Assembly (NCBI GenBank): GCA_009379925.1
Contig: WHSU01000009.1
Span: forward strand, 1 to 64,000
Source: Dehalococcoidia bacterium
Lineage (GTDB): Bacteria; Chloroflexota; Dehalococcoidia; UBA2979
Length of the DNA stretch: 64,000 nt
Direction of reading: 5' to 3'
Each line of letters opens with the position of its first letter. Position 1 is the stretch's first letter. Shown in pieces: positions 1 through 8,080 of the stretch. Both the position numbers and the translations under genes were made by a program. The notes beneath the pieces were generated by a model that saw nothing but the letters and a program-made list of their open reading frames with translations, had not been told where the DNA came from and searched no databases.

Positions 1-1
1 C

Positions 2-415
2 CAACTGACTGGCGAGCTCTCCAAGCTCCGGAAGGAGGTCGAACTGCCATGCGCTCCGATTCATGGGGACTACAAATTGGGCAACGCGGGAGAACTGTCA
101 GACGGCTCATGGGTCACCCTCGACCTGGATTTCGCGAGGGTCAGGGAGCGGCTGTACGACATCGCGGCCAGCCTGCACCAGGTCGCACCGAGCGGCGAAT
201 TGCTCGAGCCGCGACGACTGCTCGACGCCTACGAAAGCACGGCTCCGGAACCGTTGACTCGCGACGAGCACCGATGGCTCCCCGGGGCTCTAGCCCTTGT
301 ACCCCTGCACTGGGCTGCCACCGCAGGGCTCGTGGGCGACGGCATCCGCGAGGCCGAGAGCGCGATGACCGCCGCCGAGGCCTGGTGGTCGCGCCGGGCT
401 GAACTCTCGTCGTAG
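2..415 (+). CDS. APH-family phosphotransferase, C-terminal part (cut by window start)
   Basis: Only the last ~137 residues are present; the frame is open from base 2 to the TAG at 413-415. It contains the phosphotransferase catalytic motif HGDYKLGN followed by DLDFARVRERLYDIA, matching the HxDxxxxN loop and Mg-binding aspartate of the aminoglycoside/homoserine kinase (APH) superfamily. These enzymes transfer the ATP gamma-phosphate to small hydroxylated substrates; the substrate cannot be told. The gene converges on the lipoprotein gene whose stop lies 15 bases downstream. Confidence 0.7.
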   Translation, partial: QLTGELSKLRKEVELPCAPIHGDYKLGNAGELSDGSWVTLDLDFARVRERLYDIAASLHQVAPSGELLEPRRLLDAYESTAPEPLTRDEHRWLPGALALVPLHWAATAGLVGDGIREAESAMTAAEAWWSRRAELSS

Positions 416-430
416 TCCGGCGGCCGCGCG

Positions 431-1390
431 CTAGTGGCTCGCGGAAGCGCCCAGGGTGCGCTCCAGGGCCGCTGCGAGTTCCTCACGCGTCACGAAAGCC
501 TCGAAGCGGGCGGTCACGCGGCCCTCCGCATCGACCACGAACGTCCACTCGTCGGTGTGGATGCCCCACTCCTCCAGGACCGGCGTGCGCCGGGCGCGCG
601 AGAGGTCGCCCTGGATCTCGTGCGGGTTCTCGTACAGGTCGATGTGGACGAACCGCGCGCGGTCGCCGTACTCCTCGCGCAACTCGCTCAACACCTCCAC
701 CTGCGGGCCGCACAGCGCGTTCGTGCAGAAGGCCGGGCTGGCGAAGACGACGACGAAGGGCTTGCCCCCCTCGAGGGCCTCCGCGACCGTCGTGTCGTAC
801 AACTGCGGATCGATCTCGCTGCTCGTCGTCAACTCCTCGAGCGAACCGACGTCGGCCGCGGTGCGCTGCTCCGAGGCGGGCACAGGATCGCCGATGTCGG
901 GGGCCGAGGGCTCCTCGGGGATCGGGAACGTGAACCGCATCTCGGCGACCGAGCCGTCGCTGCGAGGCACCTGCACCTCCAGCGCCCAGTCGCCGGCATG
1001 GTCGAAGTCGGCCGTGAGGCCGTAGAGCCCGCGCGTGCCCAGCGGGAACTCGTGGAAGCGCGCGGTCGCCTCGGCGACGCTGGTCGCTCCACCGAGTGCG
1101 TCATCGACCGGCCATGTGCGCACCGGCAGCACCGGCAGCCGCACGATGCCGTCTTCGTCCTGCAGCACGAACGCCACTCGATGGCGGCCCACGCCGAGGT
1201 CGGGCGTGCCGAGGATCGCCTGTAGCCCCGTCTCCTCGTCACGGTAGGTCGGGTACTGGTCGCCCAGCAGCCCCAGGATGCGCTCGGCGCCCTCGGCCGG
1301 CGGGTCGCCGTCGCCGCACCCCATCACGAGGAGCATCCCGAACGCGAGTGCGCCCAGGAGCGTCAGCCAGGCAGCGCGCGGGTGGCTCAT
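431..1390 (-). CDS. Lipoprotein with C-terminal thioredoxin-like domain
   Basis: 319 residues. The N-terminus is a lipoprotein signal ending in LLVMGC, so the mature protein should be lipid-anchored on the outer face of the membrane. Residues ~45-165 form a beta-rich domain of unknown role. Residues ~195-315 look like a thioredoxin fold, with a CTNALCGP motif where CxxC would sit (CxxxxC here). The start overlaps the stop of the upstream DipZ-like gene by 4 bases (ATGA), so the two are translationally coupled. Together they suggest an extracytoplasmic thiol-redox pair; the widened Cys spacing makes a classical oxidoreductase role uncertain. Confidence 0.65.
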   Translation of the reverse strand: MSHPRAAWLTLLGALAFGMLLVMGCGDGDPPAEGAERILGLLGDQYPTYRDEETGLQAILGTPDLGVGRHRVAFVLQDEDGIVRLPVLPVRTWPVDDALGGATSVAEATARFHEFPLGTRGLYGLTADFDHAGDWALEVQVPRSDGSVAEMRFTFPIPEEPSAPDIGDPVPASEQRTAADVGSLEELTTSSEIDPQLYDTTVAEALEGGKPFVVVFASPAFCTNALCGPQVEVLSELREEYGDRARFVHIDLYENPHEIQGDLSRARRTPVLEEWGIHTDEWTFVVDAEGRVTARFEAFVTREELAAALERTLGASASH

Positions 1391-2592
1391 GCGCCCTCCA
1401 TGTACGCGCCGAAGGTCACCGCATACATCGAAAAGCCCTCCGCGTTCGAGCGCAGCGTGATGACGTGCTCCCCCAGCGCCGGCAGCTCCAGCACCGCGTA
1501 CATCCGAGGTTCGTCCACGGTCACCAGCGCGCGCCCCGAGCCGTCGAACGCCACGTCAGCACCTGCCTCTTCCGGTGTCGGCGCCCGTCCATCCAGCTCC
1601 ACCCTCACTTCGTACGCGCCGTCCTCGGCAGGGTGCATCACTACGTTCACACTCCGCGCGACGAAGCGGAAGCGCAGGTAGTCCTCCAGCTCCGTCGTCT
1701 CCCGAGCGTGCACGATCGCCTCGCGCTCATTGGTCCACAGGCCATGCGCGTACCACTGGTGGTTGCGGTACTCGCCAGGGTCCACGTACTCCGAGGTCTG
1801 GTCCGGCCCCTCGTAGTACGCCTCCTGCCCCGCGTACACGCCGCGGCTGTGGAAGTTGCGCTCATAGCCGCCGTACAGCTCACGCGTGATGCCCTCGACG
1901 TCCGGGTCGAGCACCGGTTCCTCGACACCCCCGACGGGGATCGCGCCCACGTCGTGACCGGCGACCGTGAGGGCCGCGCGGATCGCGTACTCGGTCTCCT
2001 CGTAGTCGCCCTCGCCGAAATGCACGTACGCGACCGTCCCGTCCGCGCCGACCAGGTACTTGGCCGGCCAGACGTTGTTCGCCCACGCACCCCACGTCTC
2101 CATGTCGCCATCGAGGGCCACCGGCCAGGTGACACCCAGCTCCTCGGCCGCCCGCGCCACGTTGTCCGGCGACCGCTCGAAGTCGAACTCCGGCGAATGC
2201 ACCCCCACGATGGTCAGGCCCGCGTCCGCGTACTTCTCGTGCCACAACTGGAGAAACGGCAGCGTGCGGATGCAGTTCACGCACGTGTACGTCCAGAAGT
2301 CGATGAGCACCACGCGGCCTTGCTCCGTCAGCTCCGCCACCGTCAGCGGCGCCGAGTTGAGCCAGCCGTCGAGCCCCGCGAACTCCGAGGCGGGGGCGCC
2401 GGGCGGCACGCCGTCGGTGCCGTACAACTCGCGGGCCTCACCCGGCGTGAGCGGCATCAGCCGCCCGCTGGCGTCCGCATCTCCGGCGCGCGGTGTCGCC
2501 TCCCCGTCCGCGCAGGCGGCGCCCGGCAACGCCAGCGCGGCGGCAAGCAACGAGGGCAAAAGCAGGCGGCGTCGCATAGTCGGCACGGTCAT
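1387..2592 (-). CDS. DipZ/TlpA-like thiol-disulfide protein with thioredoxin domain
   Basis: About 401 residues from the ATG at 2592; an ATG at 2577 (MRRRLLLP) is an equally good start. It begins with an Arg-rich signal peptide and a possible lipoprotein Cys (PGAAC). A TlpA/AhpC-type thioredoxin domain follows, with active site WTYTCVNC and the segment PAKYLV typical of the cis-Pro region. The C-terminal ~180 residues (RNFHSRGVYAGQEAYYEGP onward) resemble the C-terminal domain of DipZ proteins, here without the CcdA membrane part. It probably reduces or isomerises disulfides outside the membrane. It is first gene of a two-gene operon with the thioredoxin-fold lipoprotein. Confidence 0.75.
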   Translation of the reverse strand: MTVPTMRRRLLLPSLLAAALALPGAACADGEATPRAGDADASGRLMPLTPGEARELYGTDGVPPGAPASEFAGLDGWLNSAPLTVAELTEQGRVVLIDFWTYTCVNCIRTLPFLQLWHEKYADAGLTIVGVHSPEFDFERSPDNVARAAEELGVTWPVALDGDMETWGAWANNVWPAKYLVGADGTVAYVHFGEGDYEETEYAIRAALTVAGHDVGAIPVGGVEEPVLDPDVEGITRELYGGYERNFHSRGVYAGQEAYYEGPDQTSEYVDPGEYRNHQWYAHGLWTNEREAIVHARETTELEDYLRFRFVARSVNVVMHPAEDGAYEVRVELDGRAPTPEEAGADVAFDGSGRALVTVDEPRMYAVLELPALGEHVITLRSNAEGFSMYAVTFGAYMEGA

Positions 2593-2711
2593 CTCGAGGG
2601 GTAGGCGGCGTCCCTCGATCTTACAGGCCACACCGGCCGGAGGGTGACAGACACTCCCGGTAGCACCCTCGATAGACCCTGCGCGGGCGCGGCCCGTAGC
2701 CTGTATGGACT

Positions 2712-4289
2712 GTGATCTTTGCCGAACACGTCGCCCGCAGCTTCGGAGCCGAGGACGTCCTGAAGGACGTCACGTTCGCCATCGGTGATGGTGAGCGCGT
2801 GGGCCTCGTCGGCCCGAACGGCAGCGGCAAGTCCACGCTGCTGCGCATCGTCGCCGGTGTGGACCGCGCTGACGAGGGCTCGGCGGGCGTCCGAGGCGGT
2901 GGCGCGCTGGGCTTCCTGCGCCAGGAGGCCGGCCTCGACGATGCTCGCACCATCTCCGATGAGCTGTGGACGGCCTTCCCGGAAGCCCGCGCCGTCGAGG
3001 AGCGGCTCGCCGCCATCGCGGCGCAGATGTCCGCCGGCGAAGGCGACTTCGACGCGCTCATCGAGGAGCAGGGCCACCTCTTCGAGCGCTTCGAGCAGAT
3101 GGACGGCTACCGCATCGACAAGCGCATCGGGCGCGTGCTGGACGGCCTCGGCTTCGAGCCCGAGGACCGCGACCGCCCGTGCGGCGACTTCTCCGGTGGC
3201 TGGCAGATGCGCATCGCGCTCGCCAAGGTGCTCGTCCACCGCCCCCCGCACGTGCTGCTCGACGAGCTCACGAACCACCTCGACACCCGCACGCAGGCGT
3301 GGCTCGCCGGCGAGCTGGCCGAGTACCCCGGCGCCGTCCTCATCGTCACCCACGACGGCGAGTTCATGGACCGCGTCGTCACGCGTGTGCTCGAGTTGCG
3401 GGACGGGCGCGTCGAGTCGTACGCCGGCAACTACAGCGCCTACCAGCGGCAGAAGGCCGACAAACTACACGCGCTGGACCAGGCCGCCTCCCGACAGGAG
3501 CGCGAGCTGGCCCGCCAGCAGCGCTTCATCGAGCGCTTCCGCGCGAAGTCAAGCAAGGCCACCGCCGTCAAGAGCCGCGAGAAGGCCGTCGCCCGCGTCG
3601 AGCGCATCGAGCGGCCACGTTCCGAGCGGGAGGTGCACTTCCGCCTCGAAGCGTCCGGGCGCACCGAGCGCGACGTGTTGTTCGTGCGCAACCTGGCGCA
3701 CGAGTACGAGGATGGCGAGCCGGTACTGCTGGGCGTGGACCTCCACGTGGAGCGTGGCGACCGCGTCGTCTTCATCGGGCCCAACGGCGGCGGCAAGAGC
3801 ACCCTGCTGCGCATCCTCGCCGGGCTCATCGAGCCGCTCGAGGGCGAGGTGCAGTGGGCAGAGCGCGCCCGCCTCGGCTACTACGACCAGCACCAGGACG
3901 AAGCGCTGGACCGAGGCCGCACGGTGCTCCAGGAAGTACGCACCGTGGCCGGCGACCAGGCCGACGGCGCGCTGCGCGCCATCCTCGGGCGCTTCCTCTT
4001 CTCCGGCGACGACGTCAAGAAGCCCATCTCCGTGCTCTCCGGCGGCGAACGCAGCCGCGTCGCGCTGGCGAAGTTCCTCATCCAGCCCGCCAACGTCCTG
4101 CTGCTGGACGAGCCCACCAACCACCTGGACGTCACCACGCGCCGCAAGCTAGTCGAAGCCCTCGAGGGCTACGAAGGCACCGTCCTCTGCGCCAGCCACG
4201 ACCCCGCCATCCTCGACCGCGTAGCCACCCGCGTCTTCGAAGTAGGCGAAGGCGAAGTAGCCGAACTCGAAGAGCGCCGCAAGCTCTAG
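2712..4289 (+). CDS. ABC-F family ATPase (ribosome-associated type)
   Basis: 525 residues, GTG start. Two ABC ATPase domains are visible: Walker A GPNGSGKST (residues ~34-42) and GPNGGGKST (~residue 357), signatures FSGGW and LSGGE, and Walker B LLDELTNHLD and LLDEPTNHLD. The charged linker rich in Arg/Lys/Glu is the ABC-F tRNA-interaction motif region; there are no membrane segments. ABC-F proteins bind the ribosomal E site and act in translation or antibiotic protection; which subfamily cannot be told. The first Walker B has Leu in place of the usual Pro. No clear ribosome site precedes the GTG. Confidence 0.88.
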   Translation: MIFAEHVARSFGAEDVLKDVTFAIGDGERVGLVGPNGSGKSTLLRIVAGVDRADEGSAGVRGGGALGFLRQEAGLDDARTISDELWTAFPEARAVEERLAAIAAQMSAGEGDFDALIEEQGHLFERFEQMDGYRIDKRIGRVLDGLGFEPEDRDRPCGDFSGGWQMRIALAKVLVHRPPHVLLDELTNHLDTRTQAWLAGELAEYPGAVLIVTHDGEFMDRVVTRVLELRDGRVESYAGNYSAYQRQKADKLHALDQAASRQERELARQQRFIERFRAKSSKATAVKSREKAVARVERIERPRSEREVHFRLEASGRTERDVLFVRNLAHEYEDGEPVLLGVDLHVERGDRVVFIGPNGGGKSTLLRILAGLIEPLEGEVQWAERARLGYYDQHQDEALDRGRTVLQEVRTVAGDQADGALRAILGRFLFSGDDVKKPISVLSGGERSRVALAKFLIQPANVLLLDEPTNHLDVTTRRKLVEALEGYEGTVLCASHDPAILDRVATRVFEVGEGEVAELEERRKL

Positions 4290-4328
4290 GGCCCGCCCCT
4301 CTCCGCTCACCCTGCGCCTGCCTCATTC

Positions 4329-4355
4329 CCGCTCACCCTGAGCCAGTCGAAGGGT
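4329..4355. repeat. Dispersed intergenic repeat, TTCGAC family, copy 1
   Basis: The reverse strand reads CCTTCGAC then TGGCTCAGGGTGAGCGG. Related sequences occur at 11013-11039 and 27756-27781, each just after a gene end. This looks like a short dispersed element of the REP type; function unknown. Confidence 0.55.
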
Positions 4356-4365
4356 CTCCCCCGCC

Positions 4366-4412
4366 CCCTCCAACTCCCCTCTCCCGCAGCGCGGGAGAGG
4401 GGAGTTGGAGGG
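4366..4412. terminator. Perfect 22-bp hairpin between convergent genes
   Basis: The arms 4366-4387 and 4391-4412 are perfectly complementary over 22 bp with an AGC loop. The position between the convergent ABC-F and Lrp-like genes suits a bidirectional terminator. There is no T-run, and the CCCCTCTCCC core also occurs in the repeat gap at 7.7-8.1 kb, so it may also be a mobile repeat unit. Confidence 0.65.
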
Positions 4413-4430
4413 CTCCGAGGTGAGGGAGGA

Positions 4431-4682
4431 CTACCCGAGGTTCACCGAGAGGCAAGTCGTCGTGCGCTGGACCCCGTCGAGCGAAGCCACGTCCTGCGTG
4501 ATCGCTTTGCCCAGCCGGTCCAGGTCATCCGCCTCCAGCTGCACGATCACATCGAACGGACCGGTCACCGTGTCCACCGCCATGATGCGGGCGAACTCCG
4601 AGGTGACGTTGCGAATGGCGGTGCCGACCGCCTGCGTGCGCCCGACCTCGGTCTCGACGAGCACGTAGCCGCGAATCGCCAC
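4431..4682 (-). CDS. Stand-alone Lrp/AsnC ligand-binding (RAM) domain protein
   Basis: 83 residues, ATG start. It matches the regulation-of-amino-acid-metabolism domain of Lrp/AsnC regulators (pattern GxFDVIVQLEADDLDRLG, ending in TTTCLSVN) but lacks the N-terminal helix-turn-helix. Such short proteins form oligomers that bind amino acids and may modulate full-length Lrp partners or enzymes. The gene is alone on the minus strand, convergent with the ABC-F gene. The family call is secure; the role is not known. Confidence 0.8.
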   Translation of the reverse strand: MAIRGYVLVETEVGRTQAVGTAIRNVTSEFARIMAVDTVTGPFDVIVQLEADDLDRLGKAITQDVASLDGVQRTTTCLSVNLG

Positions 4683-4930
4683 GCAACGCCTCCTCGGACT
4701 ACTTCGAGCGCAGGCCCCCGCCGCACGCCAGAAGTTGGAGCCGCATCGTGCGCGAGCAGCATCCGAGGTGTCAACGGATCACGGACCGTCACCGATCTTC
4801 GCGAGGGTGCCCGCCCGCGCCGGCCGCCGCCAGCCCTCGCGAGTCACAGCCTGTCGGGTGGGAGGGGTCTGAGCCGGGGCCGAGGGCGGCGAGGACAGGT
4901 GGCAAACAAACCGGCGCGCACCGTGCCGAA

Positions 4931-4979
4931 GGCACGGGATCGTAGCGCCGTGAAACAGGGCACGGGATCGTAGCGCCGT
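4931..4979. repeat. Two 21-bp direct repeats, 28-bp period
   Basis: GGCACGGGATCGTAGCGCCGT occurs at 4931-4951 and again at 4959-4979, separated by GAAACAG. The pair sits just beyond a minus-strand terminator in a gene-free segment. The rest of 4683-4930 shows no recognisable gene. Confidence 0.7.
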
Positions 4980-4989
4980 AAAACACAGT

Positions 4990-5030
4990 AAAAAGCCGAG
5001 GCAGCAGTGCGGGCGAACTGCTGCCTCGGC
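4990..5030 (-). terminator. Intrinsic terminator of a minus-strand transcript
   Basis: A perfect 14-bp stem (4995-5008 with 5017-5030, 8-base loop) is followed on the minus strand by TTTTT. It has the form of a strong Rho-independent terminator reading toward lower coordinates. No protein-coding gene precedes it on that strand, which implies a non-coding or leader transcript. Confidence 0.7.
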
Positions 5031-5182
5031 GTCTCGAGAGAGGTCCCTTGCCAGGGTGGCAACCCCGCGCGCGTTGCCACCCTGGCTCGGACTCTCGGAA
5101 CCCCGCCGACCAGCGCGTCTCCGGTCAGCGGGTGGAACGGCCTCCCGTAAGCGCGGCCCCTCGCTGAATCAGCGGCGGGAGG
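4990..5182 (-). ncRNA. Candidate structured RNA ending in an intrinsic terminator
   Basis: Read on the minus strand, three consecutive stems are visible: a 7-bp stem (5141-5147 with 5176-5182) enclosing a 5-bp stem (5162-5174), then a perfect 14-bp stem (5050-5063 with 5073-5086), then the terminator stem (4995-5030) with a T-run. The second stem carries AGGGTGGCAACGCG, close to the T-box signature AGGGTGGNACCGCG. However, no aminoacyl-tRNA or amino-acid gene follows within 300 bases and the stem is self-complementary. It may be an orphan or decayed T-box, or another RNA; the 5' end is undefined. Confidence 0.35.
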
Positions 5183-5302
5183 AGCCACTGACGGCAATCT
5201 ACGGCCCCACCCATCGCGAGGGCGTACCGGGGGAGCGAGCAGGTATTGCGAAAACGTGACAGTGGAGATGGAGCGTGTGCGGTGTCCACCCAGGGTTCAC
5301 GC

Positions 5303-5331
5303 TTGAAATTAGCGAACGCGCGTTCTACACT
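5303..5331 (+). promoter_or_regulatory. Sigma-70-type promoter for the accessory pair
   Basis: TTGAAA (5303-5308), a 17-base spacer and TACACT (5326-5331). It lies about 50 bases before the ATG of the DUF5343-like gene, which has an AGGAG ribosome site. Confidence 0.6.
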
Positions 5332-5381
5332 GGCCGGGTATACGGCAGTGAAACTCCCCACTGACACAGGAGTAACCCCGA

Positions 5382-6053
5382 ATGGTGGCGGCATCCGAAT
5401 CCATAGTCCCTGTCCTGACCGAGTCCGCGTGGTGGCAATCGAGGGATCAGTTCAAACGGTCGCTACCAACGTCGGTGACGGTGATCTACGTCGCATCCGT
5501 CCTGAAGCAGAAGGAGGAGAGTGCGCGTCAGGTCGTTCGGAACCTGAAGGCGGCGGGGCTCGTCGAGGAGGATGGCACACCGACTGAGATTGCGAACGAT
5601 TGGCGGGATGACGAGCGGTATGGTGAGGCATGCGGCGCGATGCTCGCGGTCTACCCCCAGGAACTGAGGGAAATTGCTCCGGGTCCGAAGCCGGACCGTG
5701 ATGTCGTAAAGAACTGGTTCATGCGTGCCCGCAAGGTCGGTTCCGGGGCCGCGACAAACATGGCGTCCACGTATCTTCTCATCGCATCGGCGGATCTTGG
5801 CCGGCAGAAGGACGCTCCGCGTCGAGCGACCGCAAGCGGGACGAGCGCCGGCGGCGGCGATCCGAAGACGCCCGCTCGCAAGGGCGTGAAGCAAACGGGG
5901 CAGGTGGTCGAGCACCATGGGCTGTCGCTACCCCAAGCGCAGATCGCCGTGCAGATCAACATCGACCCCACGATGACGGCCGACCAAATTGACCTAGTCT
6001 TCGCGAGTATGGCCAAGCATCTCTATGGCTCGCGAGGCGCCGGGAGCGCGTGA
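5382..6053 (+). CDS. DUF5343-like protein, first gene of accessory pair
   Basis: 223 residues from an ATG preceded by AGGAGT. Residues ~30-110 (SVTVIYVASVLKQKEESARQ, then AAGLVEEDGTPT and an RYGEACGAMLAVYPQELREI stretch) resemble DUF5343 proteins, whose N-terminal part looks like a winged helix. The C-terminal half is a Ser/Gly/Lys linker plus a short helical tail. The gene overlaps the following TIGR02391-like gene and has its own promoter. Codon use is less GC-biased than in the flanking pheS and ABC-F genes, suggesting acquisition. In the family, such proteins occur in mobile or defence-type loci; function unproven. Confidence 0.6.
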   Translation: MVAASESIVPVLTESAWWQSRDQFKRSLPTSVTVIYVASVLKQKEESARQVVRNLKAAGLVEEDGTPTEIANDWRDDERYGEACGAMLAVYPQELREIAPGPKPDRDVVKNWFMRARKVGSGAATNMASTYLLIASADLGRQKDAPRRATASGTSAGGGDPKTPARKGVKQTGQVVEHHGLSLPQAQIAVQINIDPTMTADQIDLVFASMAKHLYGSRGAGSA

Positions 6054-6621
6054 AGTGGACCACGATGGGCTCGTTGAGATGGCTCGCGAACTCCAACAAG
6101 CCCTAGGTGCCCCGCGGCGCGCTGCGCAGATACCGGACGGGTTGTCCCTGCTCGACGTTCTAGTGACTCACCCGAGTCTGGTGCCCTACGTGAGGCCACT
6201 GTTCCGCGACGGTCATTATGCGAGAGCGGTTGAGGAAGGTCAGAAGGCACTAATAGCCCACGTGCAAGACCGAGCGAGCAGCCATTTGGATGGTGTTCCG
6301 TTGATGCTCACTACCTTCTCCGAGAAGAAACCCCTCCTCGCAGTCAACGATCTGGTAACGCGAGTGGAGCGTGATGAGCAACTGGGCTATATGCACATAC
6401 TCGAGGGCATGGTCCTGATGGCGAGGAACGTCCGTGCACACAACCACCGGCAACTCGATACGGCAGAGAAGGCGTTGTCGCTCCTACACCTGACGGACCA
6501 CTTGTTCCAGGTGGTGGATGCCGCTGTGGTTCCCGCAGGGCAGCCCAAACCTTCCCCCACCCAAACCACCCCCGTACACTCCCCGCATGACCACCGCCGT
6601 GGACCAGGTCGCCGAGGTTGA
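6025..6621 (+). CDS. TIGR02391/Ymh-like protein, second gene of accessory pair
   Basis: 198 residues from ATG 6025, or 180 from ATG 6079; the first overlaps the upstream gene by 29 bases. The pattern FRDGHYARAVEEGQKALIAH, VPLMLTTFS, then RNVRAHNHRQLDTAEKAL and LHLTDHLFQVVDA matches the TIGR02391 (Hypoth_Ymh) family, with its RNxxAH motif recalling HEPN-like proteins. The last ~30 residues run into the start of pheS in another frame (35-base overlap) and probably replace a shorter native end. With the upstream gene it forms an accessory module lodged between a structured RNA region and pheS. Function unknown; defence is a reasonable guess only. Confidence 0.6.
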   Translation: MAREAPGAREVDHDGLVEMARELQQALGAPRRAAQIPDGLSLLDVLVTHPSLVPYVRPLFRDGHYARAVEEGQKALIAHVQDRASSHLDGVPLMLTTFSEKKPLLAVNDLVTRVERDEQLGYMHILEGMVLMARNVRAHNHRQLDTAEKALSLLHLTDHLFQVVDAAVVPAGQPKPSPTQTTPVHSPHDHRRGPGRRG

Positions 6622-7636
6622 GCGCGAGGCCCGCGAGGCCCTCGAGGGTGCCGCCGACGAGGCGGCGCTCGAGGCGTGGCGGACGCGCGTGCTCGGGCGG
6701 TCGGGGACGCTGACCGGGATCCTGCGGGGCCTCGGCGGGTTGCCGGCCGAGGAGCGCCGCGAGGTGGGGCAGGCCGCCAACCTCGCCAAGCAGGCGCTGG
6801 AGGCCGCGCTGGAGGCGCGCCAGGACGCCCTGCGCGCCGCCGCCCGTGAGGCGGCCACCCGGGACGCCATCGACGTCACGCTGCCGGGCCGGCCCGTGCG
6901 CCGAGGGCGGCTGCACCCGGTCACGCGCACCCTCCAGGAAATCACGCGCATCTTCGAGCGCATGGGCTTCCAGGCCGTCGAGGGCCCGGAGGTCGAGCTG
7001 GACGAGTACAACTTCGAGCGCCTGCGCATCCCGGAGCACCACCCGGCGCGCGACATGTGGGACACCTTCTGGGTCGATGAGGAGGTGGACGGCCGTCAGC
7101 CGCTCCTCCTCCGTACCCACACCAGCCCCATGCAGATCCGCTTCATGGAGCAGCACGAGCCGCCCATCCGCATCGTGGTCCCGGGCCGCTGCTACCGCTA
7201 CGAGGCCACGGACGCCACCCACGAGTGGATGCTCCAGCAGGTCGAGCTGCTCGCCGTCGACGAAGGCCTCTCAATGGCCGACCTCAAGGGCACCCTCCAG
7301 GAGTTCGCCCGCCAGATGTTCGGCCCGCAGCGCCGCGTCATGATGCGCAACTCCTACTTCCCCTTCGTAGAGCCCGGCGTCGAACTCGCCGTCGACTGCT
7401 ACGCCTGCCCCGGCAACGACCCCACTTGCTCCGTCTGTCGAGGCGCCGGCTGGGTCGAGATCATGGGCGCCGGCATGGTGCACCCGGAAATCCTCGAGGC
7501 GGCGGGCTACGACAGCGACCGTTACACCGGCTTCGCCGCCGGCATGGGCGTGGAGCGCATCGCCATGCCCCGCTACGGCGTAGAGGACATCCGCCTCTTC
7601 TACCAGAACGACCTCCGGTTCCTCCGCCAGTTCTAG
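6587..7636 (+). CDS. pheS: Phenylalanine-tRNA ligase alpha subunit
   Basis: 349 residues from the ATG at 6587. It charges tRNA-Phe as an alpha2-beta2 enzyme with PheT. The N-terminal coiled coil (~1-90) is followed by the class II core: the motif 2 region GRCYRYEATDATHEWMLQQV and motif 3 GMGVERIAMPRYGVEDIR. A CYACPGNDPTCSVC segment carries two Cys pairs before GWVEIMGAGMVHP, as in many bacterial PheS proteins. Unusually, pheT is not downstream but on the opposite strand about 3.4 kb away, inside an acetyl-CoA carboxylase operon. The start overlaps the tail of the preceding accessory gene. Confidence 0.95.
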   Translation: MTTAVDQVAEVEREAREALEGAADEAALEAWRTRVLGRSGTLTGILRGLGGLPAEERREVGQAANLAKQALEAALEARQDALRAAAREAATRDAIDVTLPGRPVRRGRLHPVTRTLQEITRIFERMGFQAVEGPEVELDEYNFERLRIPEHHPARDMWDTFWVDEEVDGRQPLLLRTHTSPMQIRFMEQHEPPIRIVVPGRCYRYEATDATHEWMLQQVELLAVDEGLSMADLKGTLQEFARQMFGPQRRVMMRNSYFPFVEPGVELAVDCYACPGNDPTCSVCRGAGWVEIMGAGMVHPEILEAAGYDSDRYTGFAAGMGVERIAMPRYGVEDIRLFYQNDLRFLRQF

Positions 7637-7770
7637 GGCAGTGACTTCCGACCCTCCTCGCGACAGTTCTAGGGCAATGACTTCCGGAGCCCCCTCGCCC
7701 GGGAATCGGGAGAGGTGGTTGGGGGAGAGGGCCCAGTCGGGGAGGGCCAAGGGGGGACGCCGGTGCTCCA

Positions 7771-7868
7771 ACTCCCGCAAAGCGCAGCGCCCGGCCCCGC
7801 ACGCCGAACTCCTGCTCCCCTCTCCCCGGAGAATGGGGAGAGGGGTTGGGGGAGAGGGCGCCGGGGAG
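7771..7868. repeat. Long intergenic repeat, copy 1
   Basis: A 98-bp unit starting ACTCCCGCAAAGCGCAGCGC, repeated almost exactly at 7985-8080. It contains a hairpin CCCCTCTCCCC/GGGGAGAGGGG (7817-7827 with 7835-7845). It belongs to a ~470-bp gene-free, purine/pyrimidine-skewed stretch (7637-8110) rich in CCCCTCTCCC-type inverted repeats. No coding potential is seen there. Confidence 0.8.
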
Positions 7869-7930
7869 AGGGCCCAGGCGGGGAGGGCCAAGCGGGGCAC
7901 CGGCGTTCCAACTCCCCGCTTTCTCCAACT

Positions 7931-7959
7931 CCCCCTCTCCACGTGATGTGGAGAGGGGG
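7931..7959. repeat. 12-bp perfect inverted repeat
   Basis: CCCCCTCTCCAC (7931-7942), a GTGAT loop and GTGGAGAGGGGG (7948-7959). It is one of several CCCCTCTCC-cored hairpins between pheS and infC, possibly acting as a terminator for pheS. There is no T-run. Confidence 0.6.
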
Positions 7960-7984
7960 CGGGGGGTGAGGCGCCCGTGCCCCG

Positions 7985-8080
7985 ACTCCCGCAAAGCGCA
8001 GCGCCCGGCCCCGCCTGCCGAACTCCTGCTCCCCTCTCCCCGGAATGGGGAGAGGGGTTGGGGGAGAGGGCGCCGGGGAG
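7985..8080. repeat. Long intergenic repeat, copy 2
   Basis: A 96-bp second copy of the 7771-7868 unit, in the same orientation, differing by two substitutions near its start and a 2-bp loss at the hairpin loop. The start-to-start distance is 214 bp. The close similarity suggests recent tandem duplication. Confidence 0.8.

Noticed and set aside
5031-5100. Calling this segment a T-box outright
   Set aside because: The motif is one base off, lies in a fully self-complementary stem, lacks a competing terminator arm, and no aminoacyl or amino-acid biosynthesis gene follows within 300 bases.
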